This document shows positions 22,016-34,598 of a stretch of DNA of 64,000 bases, one piece after another. Under the pieces are notes generated by a model. It was given only the letters and a program-made list of their open reading frames with translations. It did no database searches and was not told the DNA's origin. Numbering within the stretch: the first letter of the stretch is position 1; every line of letters starts with the position of its first letter. Source of the DNA: Cylicocyclus nassatus (taxonomy: Eukaryota; Nematoda; Chromadorea; Rhabditida; Strongylidae); contig CATQJL010000112.1 of assembly GCA_958299035.1 (NCBI GenBank), forward strand, positions 9,400,880-9,464,879. Reading direction: 5' to 3'. The position numbers were made by a program, and so were the translations under genes.

Positions 22016-24687
22016 CTTGTTCTGCCAGCGGGCAGCAATTCAAAGTTTTCTGGAAGCGCTCATCAAATAATCTCTTCCAGCCAGCGCGAGCCAAACTTTC
22101 AGCAGGTGCTTGGACTGTTTTTACGCAGTCTCGGGCGTACGTCGAGCAAAGGTAACACTCTACACAACATTGTTATCGTCGATGGTTCAATTACCCGAGT
22201 TTGGGATACTTCCTTCCAACGGAAAGTACCTATGTGCGGTCCTTCAGAAAGGACCGTGCGGCCCCAAATAATTTTGCATATTCTCGCGTGTCCTAGATTA
22301 CAACTAGGCTAAAATGGATCTGTATGTTCAGATTTGCACTTTACACAGAAAATTTTCTGCAATATAATGTCTCATAACTTCATGCGCAAAGGCATCTCGC
22401 GGATATGGAAGATAGATTTTTAGTCAACGTTCTATGCTGCATCCAATGGTGTACAGACTTTTGATTTGGACACTTCGACTTTTGGCTTGACAGCATGCTT
22501 ATAACAAGAACATAAAGGGTCAAGATAATTTTCTATAAACAGTTTGGTATATTTCATTAACGCAATATCTCATTTTTTTTTCTACGTGAGTCACGCTTAG
22601 CATGCTGAGTACTCCTAAATATTTATAGTTCTACACAAAGCTGAAGAAGTAGTTTTTGCTGACGGCAGATGACTCAGCGGATGACTTGCATGGTTTGTCT
22701 TCTTGGACCGACTGATTTGGTGCTTTGATGTTCAGTCAAAGCACCAAATCAATCGGTCCAAGAAAGCAAATCAGTTGGCAGGTTTGGCTTCGAAACATTT
22801 TTGAAAAAGCCCCCATGATATCCTACGGTTATCTAGAAGTCCTCTATGAATGTGTAATGAGATAGGTGTTACAAAAGTCAAATAAAATCAAGGAAATAAT
22901 CATTTGTTGCAGAAGTGTGTTCAAAAGACCTTCAGCAAGAAGAAAATCAAAAGCATTACTTTAGCTTTATGAGTTACAAACATTTGTAGCAAGGATATCT
23001 CTCTGCTTTACCACCAACAGCAAACCAAGCTAAAAAAATGACTTAGAACTTACTCCAGCCCTAGCATCTCTAAAGTTGCTCAGTCGTGAACTGGTGCGCA
23101 ACATTTGTTAAAGTCACTTTAGATCTATTTGTAGCCTAAAAATGAGGGAAGGTAATGGTTTGATTCGATTCCTTATCTATATGATAGCTTTCCGCCACCT
23201 AATATTTCATGTCGATAAGGTCCAAAATTTAGAACTCTCGGAGCATAGTTGCAATTTTGGGAAGGAACATACAAGCACGTCAGTGTTTCACGATCGTTTC
23301 GTTATTTACATCAAACAATCTTTAACACTAATAAATTTGTGCTGGGCTGTGTGTAGCAAAAGCATGGGAGGTTTCTATTTAAATATCCCAGTCCAAGTAT
23401 TTTTACTATGATCATGTTTTTTAAGTAATGAGTGGCCTTTCTAAAACGTCACATTATCGAATATTTCACCCCTTAACAAACAGAAATGCAGTGCGCTCTC
23501 AAACCTCGATTATACGAATCTAATGTAAACATTCACATTCCAATATAAGGTGCTTATGGGTCTGAAACGATTTTTAAATTGAAATGATCACCTTGAGAAC
23601 GAGTAAACTACAACTTCCGGAACTATAATTTACTATTGAGCAGTGGAAATCACCCATGTGTTCATCGCTTTCCTCAATTCAGTATAATGCCTTTGTTAAG
23701 CTGTAAAGGTCTTCTGAGTTGACATCGTGTTGGTGGTGATGTAGAGCAGGTGGTTGTTAAAAAAAGCACTGGCAGAGGGAAAAGTAGCAGATATCTGCTC
23801 CAAATCTGATAACAGCCATAAGAGTAGCAAGAAGTGAGAGTGGACTTTGAATTATTCGTTGAAATTCGCCGTTCAGTTATGTAGACCACAGGCAAATGGT
23901 TTGCCTAATCAATTGATGGCTTATACGTAATAACAACTAACGCAAATTTGTTAAAAACACTTTAATAATAATGATAAGGTGGAAGGTTACACAATTTTAA
24001 AAATCTTTTCTGCTTTCCAATCATGGAGGGAGCCGTCCGCTTTCACCTGATTTGTTCGAAGAGATATCTTTCTGGTCGCTCCTGCTGTCTCGCGGAGTTT
24101 GAACTGGTTGAAAGAATAATGTCTTGAGCGACTGAAAAGTATAAAAAGGTGGGTGGCGGAGGAGTTTCAGCTGGGTATGGCAGCTGAATAATTATGTTGT
24201 GAAATGTAACATGGTGAAAGTATTGGGCTGTTGCAAAAATTTTGTCCGTTTTTAAGCCTTTCCGAACAACTTTTTTCCTTCATTATCTCTGTTTCGATAT
24301 ATATTCTGCATAATCATTGGAAAGCTTTTTTGTTTACTTTCTAACAGTGGTAAAATTAAGCCGCAGGTCCCCTTTGTTGAAGTTTTTTCTATATAAGTAC
24401 ACTACTGGCTTGCGTCTACAAAATGAGCTAATTAGCAGCCATAGAAACACGACTTGAAGAGAGTTGCAATCTCTCAAAGACAAGGTTTTTAAGAGAAAAA
24501 CTTCCGTTTTTTGACGCATAATTTTCTTCCCGTTTGCGTACCAGTATGTGCAGGTGCGCGTTAGGTTACTGCTTCTAATAGTCTTGTATACATTCAAAAA
24601 AATGAAGAATGGACAAAGTTATTTCACATCAAAACTCTGCAACGGACATTTTGCAACAACCTAATGTAACAGGGACCATGACATTTA
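22016..24687. other. Intergenic apart from one hairpin
   Basis: Contains the hairpin at 22701-22763; otherwise no gene or element recognised. Confidence 0.4.
22701..22763. repeat. 28-bp hairpin, one mismatch
   Basis: TCTTGGACCGACTGATTTGG... (22701-22728) pairs with ...CCAAATCAATCGGTCCAAGA (22736-22763) around a 7-nt loop. No flanking homology to other copies in the window. Could be a small foldback or a hairpin RNA source; the DNA alone does not decide. Confidence 0.8.
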
Positions 24688-25596
24688 CAGGGTGTCCCAA
24701 AAGTCTTTGAGCCTAGTATATTTTCAGCTGCAACTGTAGGAAGCAACATTGTAATATGAATTTGAGCAGGAATCTTGCGAAGAACCTACAAAATAATATG
24801 GTACACTCAGTTTTCGAAAAACTCTTATTTGGCCTTCACATAAGCCCTCAAATTCTTGCGGAACGCATGCACCGTGGCAGACAAAATGCTGACGTCGAGA
24901 ATGTCTCAACCTTCTGAAGCAGGAGTTCCAAACTGCCCAAAATTTAGTGTGAAATAGAGGTGGCCTTGCTTTCCATAACCGATCACAAAGAAAAGTCAAA
25001 GGCTGTTGCGCTCGATCTGAGAAGCACGTCTGCGAGATTTAACAAAAGTGTCAAAATGTAGCAATCAAGTTCTTGAGAACATCAAGAAAACAGCAATTTT
25101 AGTATGCATGAAATGACTCTAAACTGAATTTCGGTATGAAATGCAGAGATTACTACTAGAACTAGTGACTTAAACTAAATTGGTGTCGGAATTTCCAACG
25201 TTCTCGGATTTTTGTTTCCGAGAACTTTTTCTTCTTATTGGCACGGCAGTACCTTGGGTGTTTGTATCTTAATCCTGCATTAACGAGATTACTGATAAGT
25301 TTTGCGCTGTAGACGTAGAGTGACTAGCTCTACAATACGCATTTTAAAACTTCGCAAGAGCTTTAAAGGCATGATTGAGTAAAGGGTACGTTAACATTGG
25401 GTCGTCCTCAAAATCGTAGTAATGTTTGCTCCAAAAACAATATTTTGAGAGTGTACAGCGCAAACGGTATGGTTTTTTCTGAGAAATACCAAAAATTAGA
25501 AGAAGTACTTATACGCAAAATATGACTAAAAAGCGAGGAATACTAACAAAGTTACTCCATTGGGAAGTTAGGCTCAAAGACTTTTGGGACACCCTG
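24688..25596. mobile_element. Mariner-like relic, 909 bp, TA-flanked
   Basis: Terminal inverted repeats begin CAGGGTGTCCCAAAAGTCTT at both ends and extend about 28 bp (through TTGAGCCTA). TA dinucleotides flank both ends (24686-24687 and 25597-25598). This terminus and target choice are typical of mariner/Tc1 superfamily elements. The minus strand between 24825 and 24990 has a broken frame reading LSATVHAFRKNLRAYVKAK, which may be the decayed C-terminus of a transposase. With stops and a length under 1 kb the element is nonautonomous. Confidence 0.8.
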
Positions 25597-27346
25597 TAAT
25601 ACATCGTGCGGTTGCAGATAATAGAAATAAAAGCTCTTATTTAAACTAAGTTCAAAAACTTCTATGATGTGAAAAAACAATATATTTGTAATGTTTTTAC
25701 TCCATAATAAAAGAAATCAGTCTTTCTCAATAATTTTCAGCACAAATGGATCAAAAGACGGAACCCTATTAGATATCGTTCACTTACCATTTTTTTCCTT
25801 CTCCATCTTATAACATTAACGATGAAGAAGACTAGCACGGGAAGGAGAGGTAATAGTCTGAGGCATCGACCAACTGCCTAAAAACGATACAAAGTTATAA
25901 ATGGCACTCGTACTATATATCAGACGAGTTTTCAAAAAATTTCCAAGGTAAATCCAAAGCTGCTTCTTACGAGGTATCCTAGGTTGCAGTTTTGGAAAGT
26001 TTCAAATTTGAATTTAAAACACTAAGGCTGTCGCGGATCGAGCTAGCAGCTCCCTAAGGTCCTCCGTATACCTCTCGCGATTTCAGTCGCCACGTGACTC
26101 TACCATTTGCCAGGTCTCTTCAGACCCAACATTTGCAGACCACAAATGCTTGGTGTATTTGACTTTTGTGATTCGATAAGATGTGCTATTTTCCATGTGC
26201 TCAAATTGAGTTTGCGACGAGTTATAAGCAACTGGAATATTGCCAAATCGCGTCGCGACTGAAATTGTGTGAGGCATGCCCATATGTCAGTAGTTACGGC
26301 TCACCTGCATCGGCGCATGGGAACCGGGTCCCCTGCGTGAAGAGTTCAGCGTAGCAGAGCTTGCACGGAATCCTCTGTTATTGACACCTGGGACTTGTCA
26401 CCATAAGTCAGGCACTTAACTAGTATCGTGCCAGTCTTTTCACGGATGTAACTTTCTAGACTATCTCGTAATGATAGTCAACGGAACCCGATATTCTTCG
26501 GAGCTATAGTCGAACTGTAGCCCTTCGGATCAACCAACACACAAGCATTCAAGTGCTCACCATTTTTCCTAACAAAGAGCCCTACACTCAGACACAATAT
26601 GAACACAACCGACTGAGATGTTGAATGCTATCAGTCAGAAAAACGAAAAGCCCTTGGAGCTTCACCATTGCCTGTGGCAGGGCAGCAGAGTCAGTCGTTC
26701 ATGGCGTCGAAGTACTGAGTTGGGGTAGCACAGCTTGGTAGATCGACTTGCCGATGGACGTTGGAACTGACCGCTTACCACGGCGACGAATAACCACTAT
26801 TTTAAAAAGCTGAGCTACTTAGCTCCTGTGATTAGGCGTACAGCGCGAGGAATGGCGTTTTGGGACCCTTTGCAATGCGGCTACAAATTCCTTTGAGAAA
26901 GTCGAGCAATCAGCGACAGAGGCTTGAGACTTCCTTAACCGTCAAAATAAGTTCAGCTATTAGAAAGAACAAGCACAAACATTGTTTCAAGTGGATGTCT
27001 CACTGATCTCTTGCTTCATTCAGTGGATGTCAACTGCGGCTGAAACTAGAGTGCTCAGTCCCGAAATTTTTTTTTAGCCATGCGCACATGTTCACTGTTG
27101 TACGGCTGTCGTAATGGCTACATTACAGTATTTTCGGTTGCTTGAAAATCGAGTTTCGTGATGCAAAAGTGCGTCAACGCTATAATAAGGTTGGAGTCTG
27201 TCCGTCAATATCAGCGATTACGCGAAGTTTGTGGAAGCGCTCCTCACCTTATCTATCGGAAATGCTCAGTAGATTTTATTGCTATCATTTGAAATAAACA
27301 AGGCTTAAGAACTCCTCAAACCAGCTTCTTGTTAAAGCAGATTGAC

Positions 27347-27369
27347 TTTTATTTATTTATTTATTTATT
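27347..27369. repeat. (TTTA)n microsatellite
   Basis: Five to six TTTA units in a row. Confidence 0.85.
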
Positions 27370-27769
27370 CAATACGCACAATGCCTTCGAAAGCAAAACA
27401 TGCAGTGATCGCTTCTACTTGAGTAGGATGACAGGCCGTAGGTGTTGCAAATGTTTCATATTTTGGAATGTAATTGTACAAAAAAATTTGAGAATCAACG
27501 AATGCGATAGTGATTAGAAAAACCAGACGGCTTTATAATTTTGTTCCGCTTTCATTAAGAGCTTTTTCAAATTTTTTCGTTTTTCTCCGTTCAAACTCAA
27601 CAAGATTGGAAGCCGTTTTCAGAGGTCATGTTAAGTTGACATGCGCACAATACAGCAAAGTTTCAGACAGATTCATTGACAAGAACGAAAATTACGACGA
27701 ATTCTAAAGTGGCTTTATGATTATGGCCAGCGCTGTATAACACGTTTGAACCTGAGCGACTTTCGCTGA

Positions 27770-27879
27770 GGAAAGGCAAGCACCGCGCATGTATGAAAGT
27801 AGAACCCCACTTCTACTTTACCTAGGAAACGCAAGCACCGCGTATGTATGAAGGCAGAATCCCATTTCTACTTCACTTG
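27770..27879. repeat. Two-copy tandem duplication, 55-bp unit
   Basis: GAAAGGCAAGCACCGCGCAT at 27770 recurs as GAAACGCAAGCACCGCGTAT at 27825, with the same following order (GTATGAA, CAGAAT/TAGAAC, CCCA, TTCTACTT). Confidence 0.8.
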
Positions 27880-28170
27880 GTGTTACCCATCTACACGGAA
27901 CTACGATGTCGCTTTTCCGGGATTATAGTTTGCAGAAGTCTTCCTATGCCTACTTTAAATAACTTTTTTTAATGCCGCAATGGTGCTATTATAGTGTACG
28001 ATCTATACACTATATTTCAAGAATGTTTTTTGAAAAGAACAAAGGATATTCAGAAACGCCTACAGGCTGGCTTATGCTAAGGTGTTCTCTTCTGTAACTC
28101 TCGAATCACTAAGAAAAAAGATTGTGGAAGAGACAATGAGCTCCTTGTCAGATTATGTAAACCAATCATT

Positions 28171-28446
28171 TACAGTCGCTTCATTTCATATCATGTGTGT
28201 CATTGCACACGCAGTTCACCTTTGGCGTCCCCATCCTGGATTCGTGGGAGAAACAAGCTTTCAGGTAAGTGTTTCCAAGGTGTTCTTAGCATTTTCTTTC
28301 TTTTTTAGTTACTAGTCACCTCAAATTGATGTAATCGATGACCGGTAAGTCTCTTACGTTTTTGCGATTGCAAATCCAGGATGAGGACGCCAAAGTGGAC
28401 TGTACATGCAATGGCACATATGCTCATATGAAATGAAGCGACTGTA
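28171..28446. mobile_element. 276-bp foldback MITE
   Basis: Left arm TACAGTCGCTTCATTTCATA... (28171-28242) pairs with right arm ...ATGAAATGAAGCGACTGTA (28373-28446) over about 73 bp with several mismatches, including TTTGGCGTCC/GGACGCCAAA. There is no coding capacity. Confidence 0.85.
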
Positions 28447-28641
28447 ACTACTTTAGCCCTCAACTTCGAAATTATCGGTTTAAGGCACTGATCTTACAAC
28501 ATCTGCTCCTTGTTCCATAATGGATGGTTTCTATAAAACCACAGTGTCAACAATTCAAATTTCACGCGATCATAATCACTAAAGGAACGGTTATTGAAAG
28601 TTGTGTACGACGCTAGTTTAATTCTCCAAAGCCTATCAAGA

Positions 28642-28795
28642 GGCGAGTAGCGCGATGGTATGAACCCCACTATGACACCAAAGTAATCTGGGAAAATTGA
28701 ATTACAGAGTTGAAAGTGGCTGTCCCTCGCAAGTCACTTTAAAGGCTACACAAAAGCTTCTTCTACTATGAAATAGAATCCATGCGGAAAAAATA
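28642..28795 (+). mobile_element. tRNA-derived SINE, copy 1
   Basis: Starts GGCGAGTAGCGCGATGGTAT, close to a tRNA 5' end with an A-box-like GTAGCGCGATGG. It continues with AAAGTAATCTGGG, CCCTCGCAAGTCACT, AAAGGCT and ends near TATGAAATAGA, blocks shared with 42941-43090 and, inverted, with 46808-47099. It directly abuts a TTAA element at 28796. Confidence 0.65.
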
Positions 28796-29251
28796 TTAAA
28801 GGCAGCGTCCGGGCAAAATTTCGCCTCTCAGGTTTCTGCCATTCTGGGACCTTTCCGTAGCCCTGATTACAGTTGTAAAGTCCAAATTGTTTAAACTCCC
28901 AAAAAACCCGGTTCTTGGAGATCCTCTCTTCAAGGAGCGGACGAGTTTCGAATTGCTCGTCCCCATCGTCATGCCAGCGGGAGAAGCTGCAACTGCACGG
29001 ATGCAGTTGCATTGCAGTGTGCAGTGCAACTGCAATGCAACTGCAATGCAACCGCACACCTGCGTAAGCACTCGTCCTCAGGGGTGGTTTGTGATACGAA
29101 GGGGCGGCTTGTGATACGTATCACAGGCGCGTATTTCCTTTTAAAGGGCACGTCAAAGGATTGGACCAACGCAGATCGGATACTCACGAGCCCTTCTTTA
29201 CAACTATGTGCTAATCTGGGTGGATGGATCTTGCCTGGACGCTGCCTTTAA
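28796..29251. mobile_element. TTAA-type MITE, copy 1 (456 bp)
   Basis: Begins TTAAAGGCAGCGTCC and ends GGACGCTGCCTTTAA, with TTAA at each end as in piggyBac-like target duplication. The interior matches 29641-30118 (CATTCTGGGACCTTTCCG, GAGTTTCGAATTGCTCGTCC, GCAACTGCA arrays). No transposase is present. Confidence 0.85.
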
Positions 29252-29640
29252 AGACGCCAAATCCCTTGTCCTTTTCATATTGCAGCCTCGACCATTTTTT
29301 GGGCCGCTAGTATGCAATATGTATCAAAATTTATGGATTGTATTTTTATGAATATGCATCGTACAAAATCAAACCAACCAATGCCCACAAAGGGAAATCT
29401 TCTCGTCGCATATAATCCTCAACTTTTGGGTCTTTCCGTATAACAGTAAACAGAACATGCATCTGTAAAGTAGTCGCGCGTTTTGATTAATGACATAAGT
29501 GAGTTTCAATGGGAACCGAAGAGGTCTTATCAAAAATGGGTCGCTAAATTTGGAAGTAGCTACATGAGTTATATGATGTGTTTCGACATGCCGACTAAGG
29601 GTCGTATGTATTAACATCCTCGCCGGGGAGAGGTCGCAGC

Positions 29641-30118
29641 TTAAAGGCAGCGTCCACCCAGCATTTGGCTCCCCATGTTTTCGTCATTCTGGGGCCTTTC
29701 CGTGGCCCAGATTACAGTTCCGAACTTCAAACTCTCTAAAATTTACAAAAAACCCGATTCTTGGGGACCCAGTCGTGAGGGCGCGGACGAGTTTCGAATT
29801 GCTCGTCCCCGTCGGCAGGTCAGCGGGAAGGAGCTGCAACTGCATGGGTGCAGTTGCATTGCAGTGTGCAGTGTGCAGCTTCTGCTCACTACCTTGTCAA
29901 TACGTGTCGGGAGGCACGTATTGACAAGGTAGTGAGCAGTCCCTGGTGGGCGGAGTCTTATATCAGACTCCGCCCAGCCAGGGACTTTCAGGCCCCTTAT
30001 CTCCATTCAGAGACAACGTTACAAGACTGGACCAACGCAGATGCCCCTTTTCTGGGGCTTACATTCAGGACCGACATCAATCGGAGGGGGTTAGGTTTAG
30101 CCTGGACACTGCCTTTAA
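29641..30118. mobile_element. TTAA-type MITE, copy 2, nested in X
   Basis: TTAAAGGCAGCGTCC at the left and GGACACTGCCTTTAA at the right. Removing it leaves GTCGCAGC-TTAA-ATGAGAGCTTC, which matches the uninterrupted CGCAGCTCAACAGAAAGCTTC of the short X copy at 62080. The interior carries its own hairpin around 29885-29936 (TTGTCAATACGTG...CACGTATTGACAA). Confidence 0.9.
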
Positions 30119-30699
30119 ATGAGAGCTTCACTACTGAAGCTTCGGATATCTGATTTTCTCGCTGTCTATTTATCCGTAAGTATTCCCACTATCCACCATA
30201 AACTTATTGAAAAGGAGCGAAAAGCTGTACAAGCCGCATTTTCTAGCTTTTTGTATGATTCCCGATGATCTCCGGTGGCCGACCGTCTTTACTTCAAAGT
30301 CATTTTTCTTTCTCCGACAACGAGCATTCCAAAGTTGTGCTGATCTATTTCAACAGTGCTAAGCAAATTGCCGGTAAGAACAAATGAGTTAATGAAAAAT
30401 TGAATATAATAAACCCCAACTTTCGACTAGTGATTCATCGCAAATTTCTTAACTTCAATACGTCATGTGTTCTTATCAAAAAATGTTCAGCACTATTCGG
30501 CTAGATAATCAGTACAACTCTGAAATGTTTTCGTTGACTGCGGAGAAAGAAAACGACTCTGAGAAAAGACGGTCAGCCGCCGGGGATCACGAGTACAGGT
30601 GCGATAAGGTGAGAATGACTCCTCCAGGGTGAAGGAGGTCACAGTGGTCGCAGCCTCTCCAGGGTTAAGGGTGTTTCACTTGGTAGAGTGTCGACGGGA

Positions 30700-30709
30700 G
30701 GGGGGGGGG
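30700..30709. repeat. 10-G homopolymer run
   Basis: Ten consecutive G inside element X. Confidence 0.9.
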
Positions 30710-30839
30710 AGCCATGGTGTTTTCTCATCATTTTTCCTAGTCAAAGTTCATAATTTGTTCCTTACCATCACTGGTTATCTTTTTTCTGAAATGTGAGCCG
30801 ATGTGCTGCTGAATTAGCACACAACTATATTTCTGACGA

Positions 30840-31720
30840 GCATCCCGCTCTTAGAGAATATATGGTTTGCCTGGAGGTTGTTGAAAAAGTGCCTGGTGAA
30901 GAGTGTGGGTAGTGATTTCTGGATATTTATGAGTTTTTAGATAGAAAAATCCGTGACTTCTGAAGATGAACACCTTGTACGCCAAGACAAATTACCTTCG
31001 AAACCGTCTCATCCTCCGGTTTCAGAAAATATATACTTTGCCTAGAGTCCGTTAAAAAAGTGCCTGGGTGAAGGGTGTCCTAGTGATTTCTGGAGATTTT
31101 CGAGTTTTTAACATAAAAAATTCATAACTTTTGTAGATGAACATCTTGTACGCCACGATGGTCACCATTGGAACCGTCTTGTCCTCCGCTTTCAGAAAAT
31201 ATATACGTTGCCTGGCGTACGTTAGAAAAAAAGCCGGGTGAAGGGTGGGTGAGGCTTTTATAATGGGAGTGCTCAAGTAGACGTCTTTTTACAATGGTAA
31301 AAAAGCCTGTACTTGAGCACTCCCATTATAAAAGTCTCACCCACCCTTCACCCGGCTTTTTTTTTCTAACGGACGCCAGGCGAAGCATATATTTTCTAAA
31401 AGCGAGGGACGAGACGGTTCCAACGGTGACCATCGTGGCGTACAAGTTATTCATCTACAAAAGTTATGAATTTTTTTATGTTAAAAACTCGAAAATTCCC
31501 AAAAATCACTAGGCACACCCTTCACCGCACTTTCTTGAACGGATCTCATATATGCTATATGCTTTCTGAAAGCGGAGGAAGACACGGTTCCAATGGTGAC
31601 TATCTCGCCGTAAAAGATGTTCATTTACAAAAGTTGTGAATTTTTTATGTTAAAACTCCAAAATGTCCAGAAATCACTACTCATACCCGTCACCAAGCAC
31701 TTTTTTCAACAGACTCCACC
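30840..31720. repeat. Central palindrome of X built from about 175-bp tandem units
   Basis: TTATAATGGGAGTGCTCAAG (around 31257-31276) and CTTGAGCACTCCCATTATAA (around 31312-31331) face each other across a short loop. Each arm holds two to three direct units with TATATACTTTGCCTAG-like, AAGTGCCTGGGTGAAGGGTG and TCATAACTTTTGTAGATGAA blocks, giving an inverted pair of tandem arrays. Confidence 0.8.
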
Positions 31721-32075
31721 ATTCCTGTACATAAACAATTCACGTACAAATATCTCCTTTGCTTAACCTTACCTCAATGTTGATTTTTTTCTCGGCGGGG
31801 GTCACCTTGGTCCCGGTTCAGGGGTGAAGAGGGTGTGAGAAAATTCTCACACTATCGAACCTATGATCACGATGGGATCATAAGGGGATTATGCGGAAAA
31901 TGGAAAATGTGGCTCCTACGATTTCACACTTGTTCAATATGTTATGAACGACAGTGGGAATACTTACGGATAGATAGACAGCGTAAAATCCAGATTTTTC
32001 GAGCTTTAAGATACGAAAATTTCTTTGAAGCTGCGATCCCTTCCCGGTGAGGATGTTAATGCATGCGGCCCTAAG

Positions 32076-33929
32076 ACTTGTTTACACTTGCAAATAAGTA
32101 GAACAATTTCTGAAATTTTCTGAAATTTTCAGCAGGCATGGTGTTTTTGATTGGATTCTTCCCTCCCCTCCCCCTCCCCCCCCACAAAAAACTTCTCGGA
32201 CCTCCACTAGTGATTTTTTATTCCTTCTAGACCTTACCAATCCCATGGCTGGAATAAAAAACTTCCAGCAAATCTCCCATAGACGCGAATGAGGACCTAA
32301 CATGGATAGAATACTTCCCGACCTTTCGCCAAAAATCTCGTTGATGATCTCGTACACATGCACATGGCCTGAAGATGATGCATGAGCAAATTTTACAAAA
32401 CAGTCACATTAACCAAAAATATGCATGAGCATGAAGGCCTCCATTGAAACGATAAGACATAAAGAAGTTGAACCGCTAAACTCGTCGAGTAGAGTAAACC
32501 AGTAGAATCCGCTCTAAAGAAAAAATCTTGAGGCTTATCAATAATTGCATAAATAACGAACCTCGGTTGTCATTATAATTCCAAAAAATAAGTGAATTGC
32601 TGAACAAAAAAATGCTATAACCCATTTAAAACTTCGTGTGCTTGGCCACTCATCGTAAATACATGTGCAAATGGTCTCGGCGCTCACTTAAATAATCGGC
32701 GGGCTTTTTAGTCAAGGTTCATAAACAAAAGATCATTCACAGTCTTTTCTTTTGGAATATTCGCACTCCAAATTTAGCGTATAATCCCGCTCCTTTGTCA
32801 AAGAAATGACCGGGAAATGCCACCTCTAGCCAAACAATCCCTCTGGTAACTCCGCTTCATGGGTAAATTTGCTTTTCATGGTAAGTCCTATTAAAGATAA
32901 GTGCGTTTAGAATTATGTTTTTTTGCAAGGGTGTAGACGCGCAATCGTGCTACCATTTCAGCCTCAAAAATGACAACAAATCTGAACAGAACTAAACTTT
33001 TGTTTTGTACTTCATTACAGAAAACATTTTTAGCAACATCATAACCAGAAGCATCATTGCATTGTCATCATTACCGTGAGAGGGCTATATGCAGATAAGG
33101 AAAGAGAAACAGACATCAAAGAAAACTCATCTATCTCTATCGTATGCTATAATGCGGTCACAGTCCCGCATTGACTGCTTTCTTCACTTACTCTACTGAC
33201 ACCTTCATTTTATAAGCCATCTCAAGCGTTATTTGCGGCCCTGACATCTGTCCTAGGTTTGGACCAGGCTCAAGTCACTATTGTGGGGCGGCGCGTCCGC
33301 TTAAAAAAACTTCGCGGGCTCTCGCAAGGCAGGTCTATTTGGTCGAAGTGGCTTTTTACATGAATTTGATACTACTATAAAGAGCTGACGCTGATTCCAA
33401 ATCTGTCTTCTTTATCTGCTGAGCGCCTCTGGACGCCGAGTTGTGAGCGTTCTTCAAATTGAAAAACTGAATGCGTAATTAAACACTTGTCAGAATTGCT
33501 CAAATGGTCCAATGTTGATTATCATAGAGCCCCCTTTCAACAAAACCATCTGTTTAAAACACTGGTACTTAACACTGCTATATTTGAGCACTGAAAAGAC
33601 CGTGAAATTTGAATTTGCCCAAATTATGCGTTCCTTTCTTCACCAAGAAAGTACTCATAACGAGGCTTGTAGAGGCGCTCGGCATATAATGAAATCAAAT
33701 TTGGATTCAACGTTTGATGTTCTTCAAGGTGGTATAAGCATCATTCAAAAAGGCCACTTCGACTAATCGGATCTTCCTTGTCAGGGCTGGTTTGCTGGTT
33801 AGAGATGGAAGAGAAAGGAGAAACGCAGAAATTCTTTTTGACGCAATTAGATGCACTGTAGCGCTTTGAATTTACATGGCGGGATTGTTAGAATTTTGAA
33901 CTGAATTGATTGACATAACCGACGAATTC
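32076..33929. other. Intergenic, nothing recognised
   Basis: Includes a short C-run (32176-32183). No gene or repeat pair recognised. Confidence 0.4.
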
Positions 33930-34067
33930 GAAACGCACAAGCGTACCCTGATCGGCAACGCGGCAGCGACGCGCAGTTTTCTCCGCCGAGCGCGACAGCG
34001 AGCACAAACTTGGTTTTTTTAAACGTTTTTTGAGGTTCCAGACGCCGATCTTTGTACGCTTGTGTGT
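33930..34067. mobile_element. About 140-bp palindromic MITE, copy 1
   Basis: CGCACAAGCGTACCCTGATC at the left pairs with GATCTTTGTACGCTTGTGTG at the right. The interior GCGCGCAGTTTTCTCCGCCG type sequence matches 39676-39822 in inverse orientation. Confidence 0.75.
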
Positions 34068-34598
34068 TCCAAATTTGCTTTCGACAAGGCTTTCCGAACT
34101 CGATCAGCAACAAGCACTATTGTCACAAAGTGGAGCAATCACAGCTTTGTAATGTTGATGTCTAAAATTTCGGGTACAGCCATGCGCACATATGTAGATG
34201 GTTTTGTGACTTCGTCCGCGAATCTCCAAGAAGCCTTCTTCACAGTTTGATATTTCTCCGAAATATTACGCAGTGGAGAAGCATCGTTACATCTGAGGCT
34301 CAACCTCCCACTAACGCACTTGGTCACGACAAAATGTTACCTTTATCAGTTTCAAAAGAAGTCCTCTCTTGTCAGAGTTAGTGAGCGGCCGCATTTTGTT
34401 TGCTCTTTCGCACTTTTGTCAATTTTACGCTTTCCGTTTTTTCGTTTGTCATTTTTTGTGACAATTTCTTCTTTATATAGTTGGCTCCACACGGTCCTCC
34501 AGTCACCTGTTAGATTTTGTCCTGCATTCGCCGGTTTTTTACTGAGTTGAGTTTTTTGGACAGTTTTGTGATCGATAATTTGCGTTGGGTAGATCAAA

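Larger units (their letters stand above)
25597..28170. other. Intergenic, few small repeats
   Basis: Only two simple repeats (27347-27369 and 27770-27879) are recognised. Open frames are unusually scarce between 25000 and 27300. Confidence 0.4.
29594..32075. mobile_element. Large foldback element X, 2.5 kb, with nested MITE
   Basis: Outer ends are inverted: TATGTATTAACATCCTCGCC (from about 29603) against GGTGAGGATGTTAATGCATG (ending 32066). Subterminal blocks also pair: GAAGCTTCGGATATC with the region 32000-32040, and TTTATCCGTAAGTATTCCCA with TGGGAATACTTACGGATAG. The centre is a separate large palindrome (30840-31720). A shorter relative is at 62020-62547. Bases 29641-30118 are an inserted TTAA MITE. 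Confidence 0.8.

Noticed and set aside
26030..26900. Possible degenerate retroelement or RNA gene in a GC-richer stretch
   Set aside because: No reverse transcriptase or endonuclease motif, no repeat partner in the window and no RNA gene signature.
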